64,000 nt of DNA from assembly GCA_910574635.1 (NCBI GenBank), contig CAJTCG010000006.1:1-64000 (forward strand). The letters are read 5' to 3'. Below, piece by piece: positions 42,708 through 51,569 of this stretch. Position numbers and translations under genes: made by a program. The notes under the pieces were generated by a model, which was not told where the DNA came from, searched no databases, and worked only from the letters and a program-made list of their open reading frames with translations. Position 1 is the first letter of the stretch. Each line of letters begins with the position of its first letter. This DNA comes from Oscillospiraceae bacterium. Its GTDB lineage: Bacteria > Bacillota > Clostridia > Oscillospirales > Oscillospiraceae.

Positions 42708-43319
42708 TCAATCCGCAATCTCAATGCCCAAAATCCGGGCCACGACCGCCGCCTGGGAGGCGTGGATCCTTGCGCCCCGGAGCTCCTGGCAGGAGGCGGA
42801 GAGGGTCACGCCGTCCAAGGTGCAGCCGGAGAGGTCCGTCCCCTTGAGGACGGCCCGGAACAGGTCCGCCTGGGTGAAATCCACGGTTTGGAGGGTGGTT
42901 TTTACCACCCGGAGCTCCTGACAGCCGCTCTCCGTCAAATCGCAGTCCGTCAGGGCGCAGCGCTCCCAAAGGGCCCCCGTGAGATTGGCCCAGCGGAGGC
43001 GGAGGCGGGCCAGCGCGCAGTCCTTGAAGCGGGCCTTGCGGAAGTCTCCGCCCTCGGCCTTGCAGCCGGAGAGGGCGGCGTCCTTCCAAAAGCTTACGGG
43101 AAAGCGGCACCCGGTAAAGGCGCAGTCCTCGAATTCGCAGCCGTAGAAGGCCGCGCCGCTGAAATTGCAGTCCGTAAACTGGCAGCGGGCAAAGCGGGTC
43201 TGCCGGAAGGTGAGGTCCGAGAGGTCCAGTCTCTCCGCCGTTTCCCGGACAAAAGTTCCCCAGGCCAGCTGTTCCCCCTCTTCCCGGGCGGAGAGGAGGG
43301 CGGCAGTTAAATCGTTCAT
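42708..43319 (-). CDS. Pentapeptide-repeat protein
   Basis: 203 residues. Long runs of A/C-(D/N/E)-(L/F)-x-x units (LDLSDLTFRQTRFARCQF, CNFSGAAFYGCEFEDCAF, DFTQADLFRAVLKGTDL) predict a right-handed quadrilateral beta-helix. Some such proteins mimic DNA and protect gyrase; no gyrase or drug gene is near, so function is open. Confidence 0.9.
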   Translation of the reverse strand: MNDLTAALLSAREEGEQLAWGTFVRETAERLDLSDLTFRQTRFARCQFTDCNFSGAAFYGCEFEDCAFTGCRFPVSFWKDAALSGCKAEGGDFRKARFKDCALARLRLRWANLTGALWERCALTDCDLTESGCQELRVVKTTLQTVDFTQADLFRAVLKGTDLSGCTLDGVTLSASCQELRGARIHASQAAVVARILGIEIAD

Positions 43320-43336
43320 AATACCACCAGATTCTG

Positions 43337-43425
43337 TTGCCGCCGCTCAGACCTGGCCTGTCACCAGACAATCAGAGCGCGATAAAGTTCTTTTGGTTAC
43401 TTTTCTTTCAAGAAAAGTAACTCCT
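43337..43425 (-). repeat. Gene-end repeat, copy 2
   Basis: Same block as 13640-13735: GCCGCTCAGACCTGG, CACCAGACAATCAGAGCGCG, ATAAAG, then CTTTTCTTTCAAGAAAAG. It overlaps the end of the HAD gene, whose last residues (FLKEK) are encoded by the repeat. Confidence 0.6.
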
Positions 43426-44035
43426 CGAAGCTCTTGATATACACGTCGCAGTAGCCCCGCATTTCCTTTTCATCCTGGGCGAAGAGGCCGTCATAGACCC
43501 CGATCACCCGCATTCTTGCCGCCCGGGCCCCCTGGCAGGCGGCCAGGCTGTCGTCAAAGACGGTGCAGTCCTCCGGCCGGACGTCCGCGGCCCTGGCGGC
43601 GGCCAGCCAGACATCCGGCTTCCGCTTTTCCAGCCCCAGCTCCTGGGCGAAGGTCACCCGCTCGAAGTACTTCGCCAGCCCCAGGGATTCCAGGGCCATG
43701 TGGCAGTGCTCCGGCACGCTGGAGGTCACCACCGCCATCCGCCGCCCTTCGGCCTTGCACTGCTTCAAATAGGCCCGGACGCCGGGCTTCACCGGCACGC
43801 GGGCATAGGAGTCCGCCGCCAGCTCCATCCACTCGGCGACGATCTCCTCGCAGGACTCCGGCAGCTTGCAGAACGCCTTGGTGAACACCGCCGCCTGGGG
43901 CAGGGGCACATGGGCCACGCCCTCGTAATAGGCGTGGGTGTACTTCATCCCCCGGCGGCCCAAAAATTCCCGGTCCACCTTCTTCCAGATGCCGTTGGAG
44001 TCCGTCAGCACCCCGTCCATATCAAAGAAAAGCAT
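43397..44035 (-). CDS. HAD-superfamily hydrolase (phosphatase-like)
   Basis: 212 residues. Motif I DMDGVLTDS (5-13) with two Asp, motif II VVTSS, motif III Lys in KRKPD and motif IV DDSLAA. Helical cap of subfamily IA type. Probably dephosphorylates a small metabolite (beta-phosphoglucomutase/phosphoglycolate phosphatase-like). Lies 3 bp after the glycosylase gene; C-terminal codons come from a dispersed repeat. Confidence 0.9.
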   Translation of the reverse strand: MLFFDMDGVLTDSNGIWKKVDREFLGRRGMKYTHAYYEGVAHVPLPQAAVFTKAFCKLPESCEEIVAEWMELAADSYARVPVKPGVRAYLKQCKAEGRRMAVVTSSVPEHCHMALESLGLAKYFERVTFAQELGLEKRKPDVWLAAARAADVRPEDCTVFDDSLAACQGARAARMRVIGVYDGLFAQDEKEMRGYCDVYIKSFEELLFLKEK

Positions 44036-44038
44036 GGC

Positions 44039-44659
44039 TCACTCCTCCTTTACCAGCCGGAAGCGCCAGGGAAAATCCCGGGCCTCCTCCGCGTAGTCCA
44101 CCCCAATCCGGGGGCCTGTGACGACGCGTTCCCGCACTGCCGCCGGGAAGGGGGACAGTCCCGCGTCCTCCGGGCAGTCGCAGAGGAACAGCGTGTCCCC
44201 CGTCAAATCCAGCCCGTTCTCTTCCCGGGTCAGGGCCAGGGCCCGGCAGACCTTGCCGGGGCCGTTGAGGAAATTTTTCCTCCGGTAAGCCGTCAGGGGC
44301 TTGTCCCCATAGCGGAGGCGGGCCATGGCCTCAATGCCCGCCACGGGCTCTATGGCCCGAAGCAGCACGGCGGCGGGCTCTCCCTCCGGCTCCGTGACGA
44401 AGTTCAGGCAGTGGTACATGCCGTAGATGAGGTAGATATAGGCGGTCCCCGGCTGGGAGAACAGGGTTTCCGTCCGGGCCGTCCGGCGGTATCCGTAGGC
44501 GTGGCAGGCCTTGTCGCAGCGGCCCACATAGGCTTCCGTCTCCACGACGCGGCCCGCCAGGATTTCGCCGTCCAAGCGGCGGACCAGGATTTTTCCCAGC
44601 AGGGCCCGGGCGGCCTCCAGGGTGTCCTGGGCGTAGAATTCACGGGAAAGCCTTGCCAT
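44039..44659 (-). CDS. DNA-3-methyladenine glycosylase (AAG/MPG family)
   Basis: 206 residues. LLGKILVRR, VVETEAYVGRCDKACHAYG (catalytic Glu in ETEAY), AYIYLIYGMYHCLN and FLNGPGKVCRALALT are signature segments of the AAG family. Removes alkylated bases in repair. Same operon as the HAD gene. Confidence 0.94.
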   Translation of the reverse strand: MARLSREFYAQDTLEAARALLGKILVRRLDGEILAGRVVETEAYVGRCDKACHAYGYRRTARTETLFSQPGTAYIYLIYGMYHCLNFVTEPEGEPAAVLLRAIEPVAGIEAMARLRYGDKPLTAYRRKNFLNGPGKVCRALALTREENGLDLTGDTLFLCDCPEDAGLSPFPAAVRERVVTGPRIGVDYAEEARDFPWRFRLVKEE

Positions 44660-44751
44660 TTTCTCACCTCGGTGCTACAATACAAATTTGCGCGGCCCCG
44701 GGCCGCACAGTACATTTAGTATATCACAGAAGAGAACATGGAGCAAGAGAA

Positions 44752-45681
44752 ATGAAAGTCAACCGAGTTCGTCAAAATGTCCTGCCCCTGGTTACCGCCA
44801 TGATCTGGGGCACCGCCTTCGTGGCTCAGAGCGTGGGCGCGGAATACATGGGGCCCTTTACCTTCAACACCGCCCGGGCGGTCATCGCCTTCTTCTTCCT
44901 CCTTGGCCTTTGCGGCCTCCGGGCCCTCTGGCGGCGGGGGAGGGGAGAGGCTCCCGCTTCCGCCGGGTCCCGCCGGGATCTGATTCTGGGGGGCCTGTGC
45001 TGCGGCGCGGCGCTGTCGGTGGCCAGCTTCTTCCAGCAAAAGGGCCTGGAGACCACCACCCCCGGCAAGGCGGGGTTCATCACGGCGCTTTACATCGTCC
45101 TGGTGCCCCTGGCGGGGCTGGCCCTGGGGAAGAAGGTTCCCCGCGCCCTGTGGCTGGGGGTGGCCCTGGCGGTGGCGGGGCTGTACTGTCTCTGCGTCAC
45201 CGAGGAGCTGAGCGTTACCGGCGGGGACCTATATGTGCTGGTCTGCGCCTTCTGCTTCACCGCTCAGATTCTGGTGGTGGACTATTTTACCAACAAGGTG
45301 GACGGCGTGGCCCTGTCCTGCGTCCAGTTTTTGGTCATGACCGTCCTCTCCGCCGCCGGGGCGCTGACGGAGGCGCCGCCGCCCCTGGAGCTGCTGCCCA
45401 AATACCTGGGGCCGGTGCTCTACGTGGGCGTGTTCTCCAGCGGCGTGGCCTACACCCTTCAGATCCTGGCCCAGAAGGACTCCAACCCGGCGGTGGTGTC
45501 CCTGCTGATGAGCATGGAGTCCCTCTTTGCCGCCGTGGCCGGGGCCATCATCCTGGGCAGCCGCATGACGGGCCGGGAGTACCTGGGCTGCGCGCTGATG
45601 CTGGCGGCGGTGGTGCTGGCCCAGCTTCCCTACCCCCTGGGCCGGAAGACGGAGGGATTTGGCGATGGACAAGAGGTTTAA
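44752..45681 (+). CDS. EamA/DMT-family exporter
   Basis: 309 residues with ten membrane helices in two EamA halves (LVTAMIWGTAFVAQSVG; GVFSSGVAYTLQILAQKDSNP). Start at 44752 follows GGAGCAAGAGA; earlier codons in the frame have no ribosome site. Exports an unknown metabolite. Confidence 0.9.
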   Translation: MKVNRVRQNVLPLVTAMIWGTAFVAQSVGAEYMGPFTFNTARAVIAFFFLLGLCGLRALWRRGRGEAPASAGSRRDLILGGLCCGAALSVASFFQQKGLETTTPGKAGFITALYIVLVPLAGLALGKKVPRALWLGVALAVAGLYCLCVTEELSVTGGDLYVLVCAFCFTAQILVVDYFTNKVDGVALSCVQFLVMTVLSAAGALTEAPPPLELLPKYLGPVLYVGVFSSGVAYTLQILAQKDSNPAVVSLLMSMESLFAAVAGAIILGSRMTGREYLGCALMLAAVVLAQLPYPLGRKTEGFGDGQEV

Positions 45682-45694
45682 CCTATGCTATAAT
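45666..45694 (+). promoter_or_regulatory. Promoter of the tagA-like/tmk operon
   Basis: TGGACA 45666-45671, 17-bp spacer, TATAAT 45689-45694; overlaps the end of the EamA gene. Confidence 0.7.
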
Positions 45695-45751
45695 GCATAT
45701 AAAATGGTAATAATATGCCGGTATGGCAGTTTGTGCAAATGAGGTGAGCGC

Positions 45752-46471
45752 ATGCGGATCAATGTGCTGGGCGTGGGCTTTGACAATGTGACCATGGGCG
45801 AGGCGGTGGACCGGGGGATGGAGCTGCTTCACAGTCCCGGGACCCACTACGTGGTAACCCCCAACCCGGAGATTGTGGAGATCTGCCGGGAGAACCTGGC
45901 CGCCCGGCAGGCGGTGAACGCCGCGGACCTGGTCCTGCCCGACGGCATCGGTGTGGTGAAGGGGGCCGGAATGCTGGGCACGCCTTTGAAGGAAAAGGTT
46001 CCCGGCATCGAGTTTGCCGCCGGGCTCATGGAGCGCATGGCGGCGGAGGGCTTGTCCCTCTATCTCCTGGGGGCCAAGCCCGGCGTGGCCGAGGCCGCCG
46101 GGGAACGGCTGGCGGCGAAATACCCGGGCTTGAAAATCGCCGGGACCCACGACGGCTATTTTAAAGAGGACGGCCCCGTGGCGGAGGCCATCCGGCGGAG
46201 CGGCGCGGACTGCGTCTTCGTCTGCCTGGGGGCCCCCAAGCAGGAGCTCTGGATGGCAAAGCACGGCGAGGCCACGGGGGCCCGCCTCCTCTGCGGTCTG
46301 GGGGGAAGCCTGGACGTCTTCGCCGGGGTGGTGGAGCGGGCCCCGAAATTCTGGTCCGACCACGGCCTGGAATGGTTTTACCGCCTGTGCAAAAACCCCC
46401 GCCGGGCGGGGCGGATGATGAAGCTGCCGCTGTTCCTGGTCCATGTGGAGAAGGAGAAGCGGCGGAAATGA
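45752..46471 (+). CDS. WecG/TagA/CpsF-family glycosyltransferase
   Basis: 239 residues. VVTPNPEIVEICREN, LVLPDGIGVVKGA, FVCLGAPKQELWM and GLGGSLDVFAG are the GT26 signature segments. Adds N-acetylmannosamine or a similar sugar to a lipid-linked precursor in wall polymer synthesis. Overlaps tmk by 4 bp. Confidence 0.93.
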   Translation: MRINVLGVGFDNVTMGEAVDRGMELLHSPGTHYVVTPNPEIVEICRENLAARQAVNAADLVLPDGIGVVKGAGMLGTPLKEKVPGIEFAAGLMERMAAEGLSLYLLGAKPGVAEAAGERLAAKYPGLKIAGTHDGYFKEDGPVAEAIRRSGADCVFVCLGAPKQELWMAKHGEATGARLLCGLGGSLDVFAGVVERAPKFWSDHGLEWFYRLCKNPRRAGRMMKLPLFLVHVEKEKRRK

Positions 46472-47139
46472 GAGGAATGCTGATTGTCCTGGAGGGCACC
46501 GACGGCTCCGGCAAGGCCACCCAGGCGGGGCTGCTGCTCCGAAGCCTGGAGGCCCGGGGCGTCTCCTGCCGGGAGATTGATTTTCCCCGGTATGGAAACC
46601 CCTTTGCCGAGCCCGCGAATCTCTACCTTCACGGAGCGCTGGGAGGAGCGCCCGGAGACGTGAACGCCTGCGCCGCCTCCGCCATGTTCGCCATAGACCG
46701 CTTCGCCTCCTATCAAGAGGACTGGGGCTCGTTCTACGAGTCCGGCGGCGTGGTGGTGGCCAACCGCTACACCACGTCCAACGCCGTCCACCAGGCCTCC
46801 AAGCTCCTCCCGGAGGAGCGGCGGGACTTTTTGGACTGGCTCTTTGATTTGGAATACCGCCGCCTGGGGCTTCCCGAGCCGGATCTGGTGCTGTACCTGG
46901 ACATGCCCACCGAGGCGGCGAACCGGCTCATGCGCCGCCGGGAGGAGAAGACGAACACCCGGGCGGACATTCACGAGCGGGACGGGGACTACCTCCGCCG
47001 CTGCCGGGAGTGCGCCGGGGAGATTGCCCGGGCCCAGGGCTGGACCGTGGTGAGCTGCGCCAGGGAAGGCGCCCCCCGTCCGCCGGAGGACATCCACCAA
47101 GAGGTCCTGGCCATCGTCCTGGACCGCCTGTCCCGCTGA
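46468..47139 (+). CDS. tmk: Thymidylate kinase-like protein
   Basis: 223 residues. P-loop GTDGSGKAT (10-18), DFPRYG, a NRYTTSN segment (the usual DR-Y region), DMPTEAANRLMRRR lid region and HERD. Phosphorylates dTMP. Starts in the 4-bp overlap with the glycosyltransferase gene; an inner ATG at 46477 is less likely. The standard DRY reads NRY here. Confidence 0.88.
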   Translation: MRGMLIVLEGTDGSGKATQAGLLLRSLEARGVSCREIDFPRYGNPFAEPANLYLHGALGGAPGDVNACAASAMFAIDRFASYQEDWGSFYESGGVVVANRYTTSNAVHQASKLLPEERRDFLDWLFDLEYRRLGLPEPDLVLYLDMPTEAANRLMRRREEKTNTRADIHERDGDYLRRCRECAGEIARAQGWTVVSCAREGAPRPPEDIHQEVLAIVLDRLSR

Positions 47140-47186
47140 AGGACGGCGAAAGCGGGACGCGAAGCGTCCCGCCTTGGCCGGAGAAC

Positions 47187-47432
47187 TCAGCAGCAGGAGT
47201 CGTTGCAGCCGCAGTTGCAGTTGCAGTTACAGCCGCAGCTGCACCCTCCGTTGCAGCCGCCGCACCCGCAGTTGCCGCATCCGCATCCGCAGTTGCCGCA
47301 GCCGCCCCAGTTGTTTCCGCCCCAATTGTTTCCACCCCAGCTGTTCCCGCCGCCGCATCCGCAGCAGCAGAACAGGATGATGATCAGGACGATCCACAGG
47401 CAGCCGTTGTCGTTTCCATTGTTAAAGCACAT
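47187..47432 (-). CDS. Small Cys/Gly/Asn-rich membrane-anchored protein
   Basis: 81 residues. N-terminal NNGNDNG, a hydrophobic helix about 12-22 (LWIVLIIILF), then CCCGCGGG, three GGNNW/GGNSW units and a dense Cys-Gly/Asn lattice to the end (more than 20 Cys). Composition resembles spore-coat or metal-binding proteins; low-complexity sequence prevents a family call. AAAGGTG lies before the ATG. Confidence 0.65.
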   Translation of the reverse strand: MCFNNGNDNGCLWIVLIIILFCCCGCGGGNSWGGNNWGGNNWGGCGNCGCGCGNCGCGGCNGGCSCGCNCNCNCGCNDSCC

Positions 47433-47607
47433 AGTCAGTCACCTTTCTTTGGACCCGGGGCCGCGTCTCGGCGGCGTCAGGACCTTGGATTTGAGATATT
47501 CTATGCTTCCGGCCTCCGCCGGGAGCCTGACCCCCTGAAAATTCATCCTGTCCTTTTTTAAAAAGGGGATTTTCCGGGGGAGCGCGCCGCGCGAGGAGGT
47601 TTTCAAC

Positions 47608-48786
47608 ATGGCCGAATACCACAACAGCGACACCGCCAGCTGGGACGCCGGACAGGTCCGGCGGGAGCGGCCCGCTCCGTCTTCCCAGCGTCCCCCTCAG
47701 AAGAAGCGCCGCCGGAGGCGGCGGAGGATGCACCCGCTTTTGTTCCTTCTGCTGCACCTGATCTTCGTGGCCCTGACCTCGGCCCTGCTGGGCTGCGCGG
47801 GCTGGCTGCTGTTCAGCGACTTCTGCTCGTTCAACCGGGCGGGCTCCCCGCCGGTGGAGATGGTGGTGGAGGTCTCCTCCGAGGACACCGTGGACACCGT
47901 GGCCGACAAGCTGAAGGCCGCGGGGCTCATCGAGTATCCCTGGTTCTTCAAGCTCTACGCCAACGTCACCCACGCGGAGGAAAAGATCGGCATGGGTTCC
48001 CACGCCCTGAACACGGACATGGACTACCACGCCCTGGTGCTGGGGATGCGGAGCGCCGCCGGAAACATGACGGCGGAGACCGTCCAGGTCACCATCCCCG
48101 AGGGCTACACCGTGGCCCAGACCATCGCCGTGCTGGCGAAAAACGGCGTGAATACCGAGGCGGCCCTGACGGAAGCGGCCCAGACCGCCGACTTCGACTA
48201 TGACTTCATCGACAACGAGTCCAAGGACATCAGCCGGCTGGAGGGCTTCCTCTTCCCGGACACCTATGAGTTCTATGTAAACGAAAAGCCCGCGAGCGCC
48301 CTGAACCGCCTGATCAAAAACTTCAACAGCAAAATTGACGACGGGCTGCTGGCCGCCTGGCAGGAAAAGGGCTATGACCTGAAGGAGATCGTCACCATCG
48401 CCTCCCTCATCGAGCGGGAGACCGACGGCACCGACCAGGCCCGCATCGCCTCCGTCATCTACAACCGCCTGGAGGGTTCCGGAAACAAGGGAGGAACCAA
48501 CGGCCTTTTGCAGGTGGACGCCTCTTTGCTCTACGGTCTGCCGGGCCATGAGGGGGCCATCACCCAGGAGGACCTGGAGACGGACACCCCCTATAACCTC
48601 TATAAGTACCCGGGGCTGCCCCCCACGCCCATCGCCAACCCCGGCCTCACCGCCATCGAGGCCGCCCTGGAGCCGGAGGAAACGGGCTATTATTACTACG
48701 CCCTGGGCAAGGACGGCAAGCACCACTATTTCGAGACCTACAACGAACATGTCAACTTCGTCAACAGTGCCGAATATGGCGGATAA
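47608..48786 (+). CDS. mltG: Endolytic murein transglycosylase
   Basis: 392 residues. Cytoplasmic basic N-terminus (QKKRRRRRRR), membrane helix about 42-68, LysM-like subdomain about 85-170 and YceG catalytic part with EGFLFPDTY (212-220) and IASLIERE (264-271; Glu269 likely catalytic), followed by YNRLEG and LQVDASLLY. Cuts nascent glycan strands. The next gene overlaps by 11 bp, as in the mltG-yrrNO region of Bacillus. Confidence 0.94.
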   Translation: MAEYHNSDTASWDAGQVRRERPAPSSQRPPQKKRRRRRRRMHPLLFLLLHLIFVALTSALLGCAGWLLFSDFCSFNRAGSPPVEMVVEVSSEDTVDTVADKLKAAGLIEYPWFFKLYANVTHAEEKIGMGSHALNTDMDYHALVLGMRSAAGNMTAETVQVTIPEGYTVAQTIAVLAKNGVNTEAALTEAAQTADFDYDFIDNESKDISRLEGFLFPDTYEFYVNEKPASALNRLIKNFNSKIDDGLLAAWQEKGYDLKEIVTIASLIERETDGTDQARIASVIYNRLEGSGNKGGTNGLLQVDASLLYGLPGHEGAITQEDLETDTPYNLYKYPGLPPTPIANPGLTAIEAALEPEETGYYYYALGKDGKHHYFETYNEHVNFVNSAEYGG

Positions 48787-49993
48787 GCGGCCGGAGCTGC
48801 TGGCCCCGGCGGGGGACCTGGAGCGCCTGCGCATGGCGGTGCTCTACGGGGCGGACGCGGTGTATCTGGCGGGGACGGACTTCGGCATGCGGGCCTTCGC
48901 GGGGAACTTCTCCCCCGAGGGCCTGTCGGAGGCCGTGGCCTTCGCTCACGCCCACGGGGTCCGGGTCCACTGCACCGTCAACACCATGCCCCGGAATGAG
49001 GAAATGGACCGCCTCCCCGCCCACCTGGAGGTGCTGGAATCCGCCGGGGTGGACGCGGTGATCCTGGCGGACCTGGGGGCCTTCCAATTGGCGGGGAAAT
49101 ACGCCCCCCACGCGGCCCGCCACGTCTCCACCCAGGCCGGGGTAACCAATTACGAGACCGCCCGGGCCTGGCACGATTTGGGGGCCTCCCGGGTGATTCT
49201 GGCCCGGGAGCTGAGCCTGGAGGAGATTCGGACCATCCGGGACAAGACCCCCGCCTCTTTGGAGCTGGAGGCCTTTGTCCACGGGGCCATGTGCGTCAGC
49301 TATTCCGGGCGGTGCCTCCTGAGCAATTATATGACGGGCCGGGACTCCAGCCGGGGGGCCTGCGCCCAGCCCTGCCGGTATAAGTACGCCCTTGTGGAGG
49401 AGAAGCGCCCCGGCGAGTTCTTTCCCATAGAGGAGGACGGCCAGGGGTCCTACATCCTGAACTCCCGGGACATGTGCATGATTGACCACCTGGAGGACCT
49501 CCAATTCCTGGACAGCCTGAAAATCGAGGGCCGGGCCAAGTCCGCCTATTACGCCGCCGTGGTCACCGCCGCCTACCGCCACGGCCTGGACGCCCTGGCG
49601 GCGGGGGAGGAGATAGACCCCGTCTGGCGGGACGAGGTGGAGCACGTCAGCCACCGGCCCTACTCCACCGGCTTTTTCTACGGCCCGCCGGGCCAGTACT
49701 ACGACGACGCCCGGTATGTCCGGGAGTGGCAGGTAGCCGCCATCGTCACGGACTGCGGCGGGGAGGGGAACGCCGTGCTGTCCCTGCGCAACAAATTCCG
49801 CGCCGGGGACACGGTGGAGCTGGTGGGCCCGGGCCTGCGGCCTTTTGAGATGACCGTTCCCGAGATGACGGACGCGGACGGCCTCCCCCTCTTCGAGCCC
49901 CGGACGCCCCAGAGCGTCTTCCATATGAAGCTGCCCCGGCCGGTGCCCCCCTGGACCATTGTCCGGCGGGCCAAGGACCTGTCGGCCAAGTGA
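48776..49993 (+). CDS. U32-family peptidase-like protein (TrhP/YrrO-like tRNA hydroxylation)
   Basis: 405 residues. PELLAPAGDLERLRMAVLYGADAVY is the U32 start, and EAFVHGAMCVSYSGRCLLSN with GACAQPCRY provides the conserved Cys cluster, later SLKIEGRAKSAYYAAVV. U32 proteins of this size make 5-hydroxyuridine at tRNA position 34 (TrhP). Only one U32 gene follows mltG, unlike the pair in Bacillus. Confidence 0.9.
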   Translation: MADKRPELLAPAGDLERLRMAVLYGADAVYLAGTDFGMRAFAGNFSPEGLSEAVAFAHAHGVRVHCTVNTMPRNEEMDRLPAHLEVLESAGVDAVILADLGAFQLAGKYAPHAARHVSTQAGVTNYETARAWHDLGASRVILARELSLEEIRTIRDKTPASLELEAFVHGAMCVSYSGRCLLSNYMTGRDSSRGACAQPCRYKYALVEEKRPGEFFPIEEDGQGSYILNSRDMCMIDHLEDLQFLDSLKIEGRAKSAYYAAVVTAAYRHGLDALAAGEEIDPVWRDEVEHVSHRPYSTGFFYGPPGQYYDDARYVREWQVAAIVTDCGGEGNAVLSLRNKFRAGDTVELVGPGLRPFEMTVPEMTDADGLPLFEPRTPQSVFHMKLPRPVPPWTIVRRAKDLSAK

Positions 49994-50040
49994 GAGATAA
50001 AACTACTTTTAAAAAGAATCTATAAAAAGGAGAAGCCGCT

Positions 50041-51438
50041 ATGAACGCAGACGTCGTTATCGTGGGAGCCGGCCCCGCCGGTATTTTCACCGCCCTGGAG
50101 CTGCTGAAAAAAGGGAGCAGGCAGAAGATCGTCATGGTGGAGAAGGGGCAGAGCATCGAAAACCGCCGCTGCCCCAAGAGCCAGACCAACAAATGCGTAA
50201 ACTGCAAGCCCTACTGCCACATCACCACCGGCTTCTCCGGCGCGGGGGCCTTTTCCGACGGGAAGCTGTCGCTGAGCTATGAGGTGGGCGGGGATCTGCC
50301 CACCCTCATCGGCACGGATTTGGCCCAGGAGACCATTCACTACGCGGACAAAATCTACCTGGACTTCGGCGCGGACACCCACATCGAGGGCCTGGAATAC
50401 CCGGAGGACCGCAAGGAGATCCGCAAGCGGGCCATCCAGGCGGGCCTCAAGCTGGTGGACTGCCCCATCCGCCACATGGGCACGGAGAAGGCCCACGACA
50501 TTTATCTCGGCATCGAGCGCTATCTCCAGGAGAACGGCGTGGAGATCCTCTTTGGCTATGAGTGCCAAAACCTCATTTTGGAGAACGACGTCTGCAAGGG
50601 CGTCACAGTCTCCGACCGCCGCCAGGATTTTGAGATTCACGCCAAACACACCGTGGTGGCCACCGGCCGCCGGGGGGCGGACTGGCTGGAGAACCTCTGC
50701 GCGGAGCACAACATTGCCCACGCTCCCGGCACCGTGGACATCGGCGTCCGGGTAGAGGTCCGGAACGAGGTCATGGAGATGGTGAACCGGGTCCTCTATG
50801 AGTCCAAGCTGGTGGGCTGGCCCAAGCCCTTCAAGAATAAGGTGCGGACCTTCTGCCAGAATCCCGGGGGCTTTGTCAGCCAGGAGAACTACGACAACGA
50901 CCTGGCGGTGGTCAACGGCCACTCCTATAAGGAATTCAAAAGCGACAACACGAACCTCTCCATCCTCTGCTCCCATAATTTCAGCGTCCCCTTCAACCAG
51001 CCCATCGCCTACGCCCGGAAAGTGGGGGAGCTGACCAACATGCTGGGCAACGGCCAGATTCTGGTCCAGCGCTTCGGCGACATTCTGGACGGCAAGCGGA
51101 CGTGGCAGAAGGAGCTGGCCCAGTCCAACATCCGGCCCACCCTGCCGGACGTGGTGGCGGGGGACATTACCGCCGCCATGCCTTACCGGGCCATGGTGAA
51201 CATCATCAACTTCATCCAGGCCATGGACTATGTGGTGCCGGGCTTCGCCTCCTACGAGACGCTGCTGTACTCCCCGGAGCTGAAATTCTACTCCAACCGG
51301 GTGAAGATGGACACGGACTTCAACACCAGCTTGCAGGGCCTCCACTGTCTGGGGGATTCCTCCGGCTGGACGAGAGGGCTGATGATGTCCTCCGCCATGG
51401 GGGTGCTCATGGGGCGGAAACTGGCCTCCTTTTCTTGA
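50041..51438 (+). CDS. FAD-dependent oxidoreductase (NAD(P)/FAD family)
   Basis: 465 residues. Dinucleotide motif GAGPAG (9-14), then a Cys-rich segment (RRCPKSQTNKCVNCKPYC, about 44-61) and GAGAFSDGKL; C-terminal CLGDSSGWTRGLMMSSAMG binds FAD. This is the FixC/HI0933-like clostridial group with a four-Cys insert, substrate unknown. Its last codons (FS) lie in a dispersed repeat. Confidence 0.88.
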   Translation: MNADVVIVGAGPAGIFTALELLKKGSRQKIVMVEKGQSIENRRCPKSQTNKCVNCKPYCHITTGFSGAGAFSDGKLSLSYEVGGDLPTLIGTDLAQETIHYADKIYLDFGADTHIEGLEYPEDRKEIRKRAIQAGLKLVDCPIRHMGTEKAHDIYLGIERYLQENGVEILFGYECQNLILENDVCKGVTVSDRRQDFEIHAKHTVVATGRRGADWLENLCAEHNIAHAPGTVDIGVRVEVRNEVMEMVNRVLYESKLVGWPKPFKNKVRTFCQNPGGFVSQENYDNDLAVVNGHSYKEFKSDNTNLSILCSHNFSVPFNQPIAYARKVGELTNMLGNGQILVQRFGDILDGKRTWQKELAQSNIRPTLPDVVAGDITAAMPYRAMVNIINFIQAMDYVVPGFASYETLLYSPELKFYSNRVKMDTDFNTSLQGLHCLGDSSGWTRGLMMSSAMGVLMGRKLASFS

Positions 51439-51530
51439 AAGAAAAGGAGCAAAAGAACTTTAAGTCCGCTCTGGCTGTCTGGTGGAGAACCAAGTCAAAG
51501 CGACGGCAAGGCAGAATCCGACCAACAAAA
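51425..51530 (+). repeat. Gene-end repeat, copy 3
   Basis: CTTTTCTTGAAAGAAAAGG, then GAACTTTAAGTCCGCTCTGG, CTGTCTGGTG; inverse orientation to copies 1 and 2 but the same orientation relative to the gene it ends (the FAD oxidoreductase). Confidence 0.6.
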
Positions 51531-51569
51531 AACCAGGGCCGTCAAGGCCCTGATTTTTTCTGCCCAGTC

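Noticed and set aside
48776-48786. The 11-bp overlap of mltG and the U32 gene as a frameshift or fusion
   Set aside because: Both proteins have complete, normal ends and starts, and short overlaps are common in this genome.
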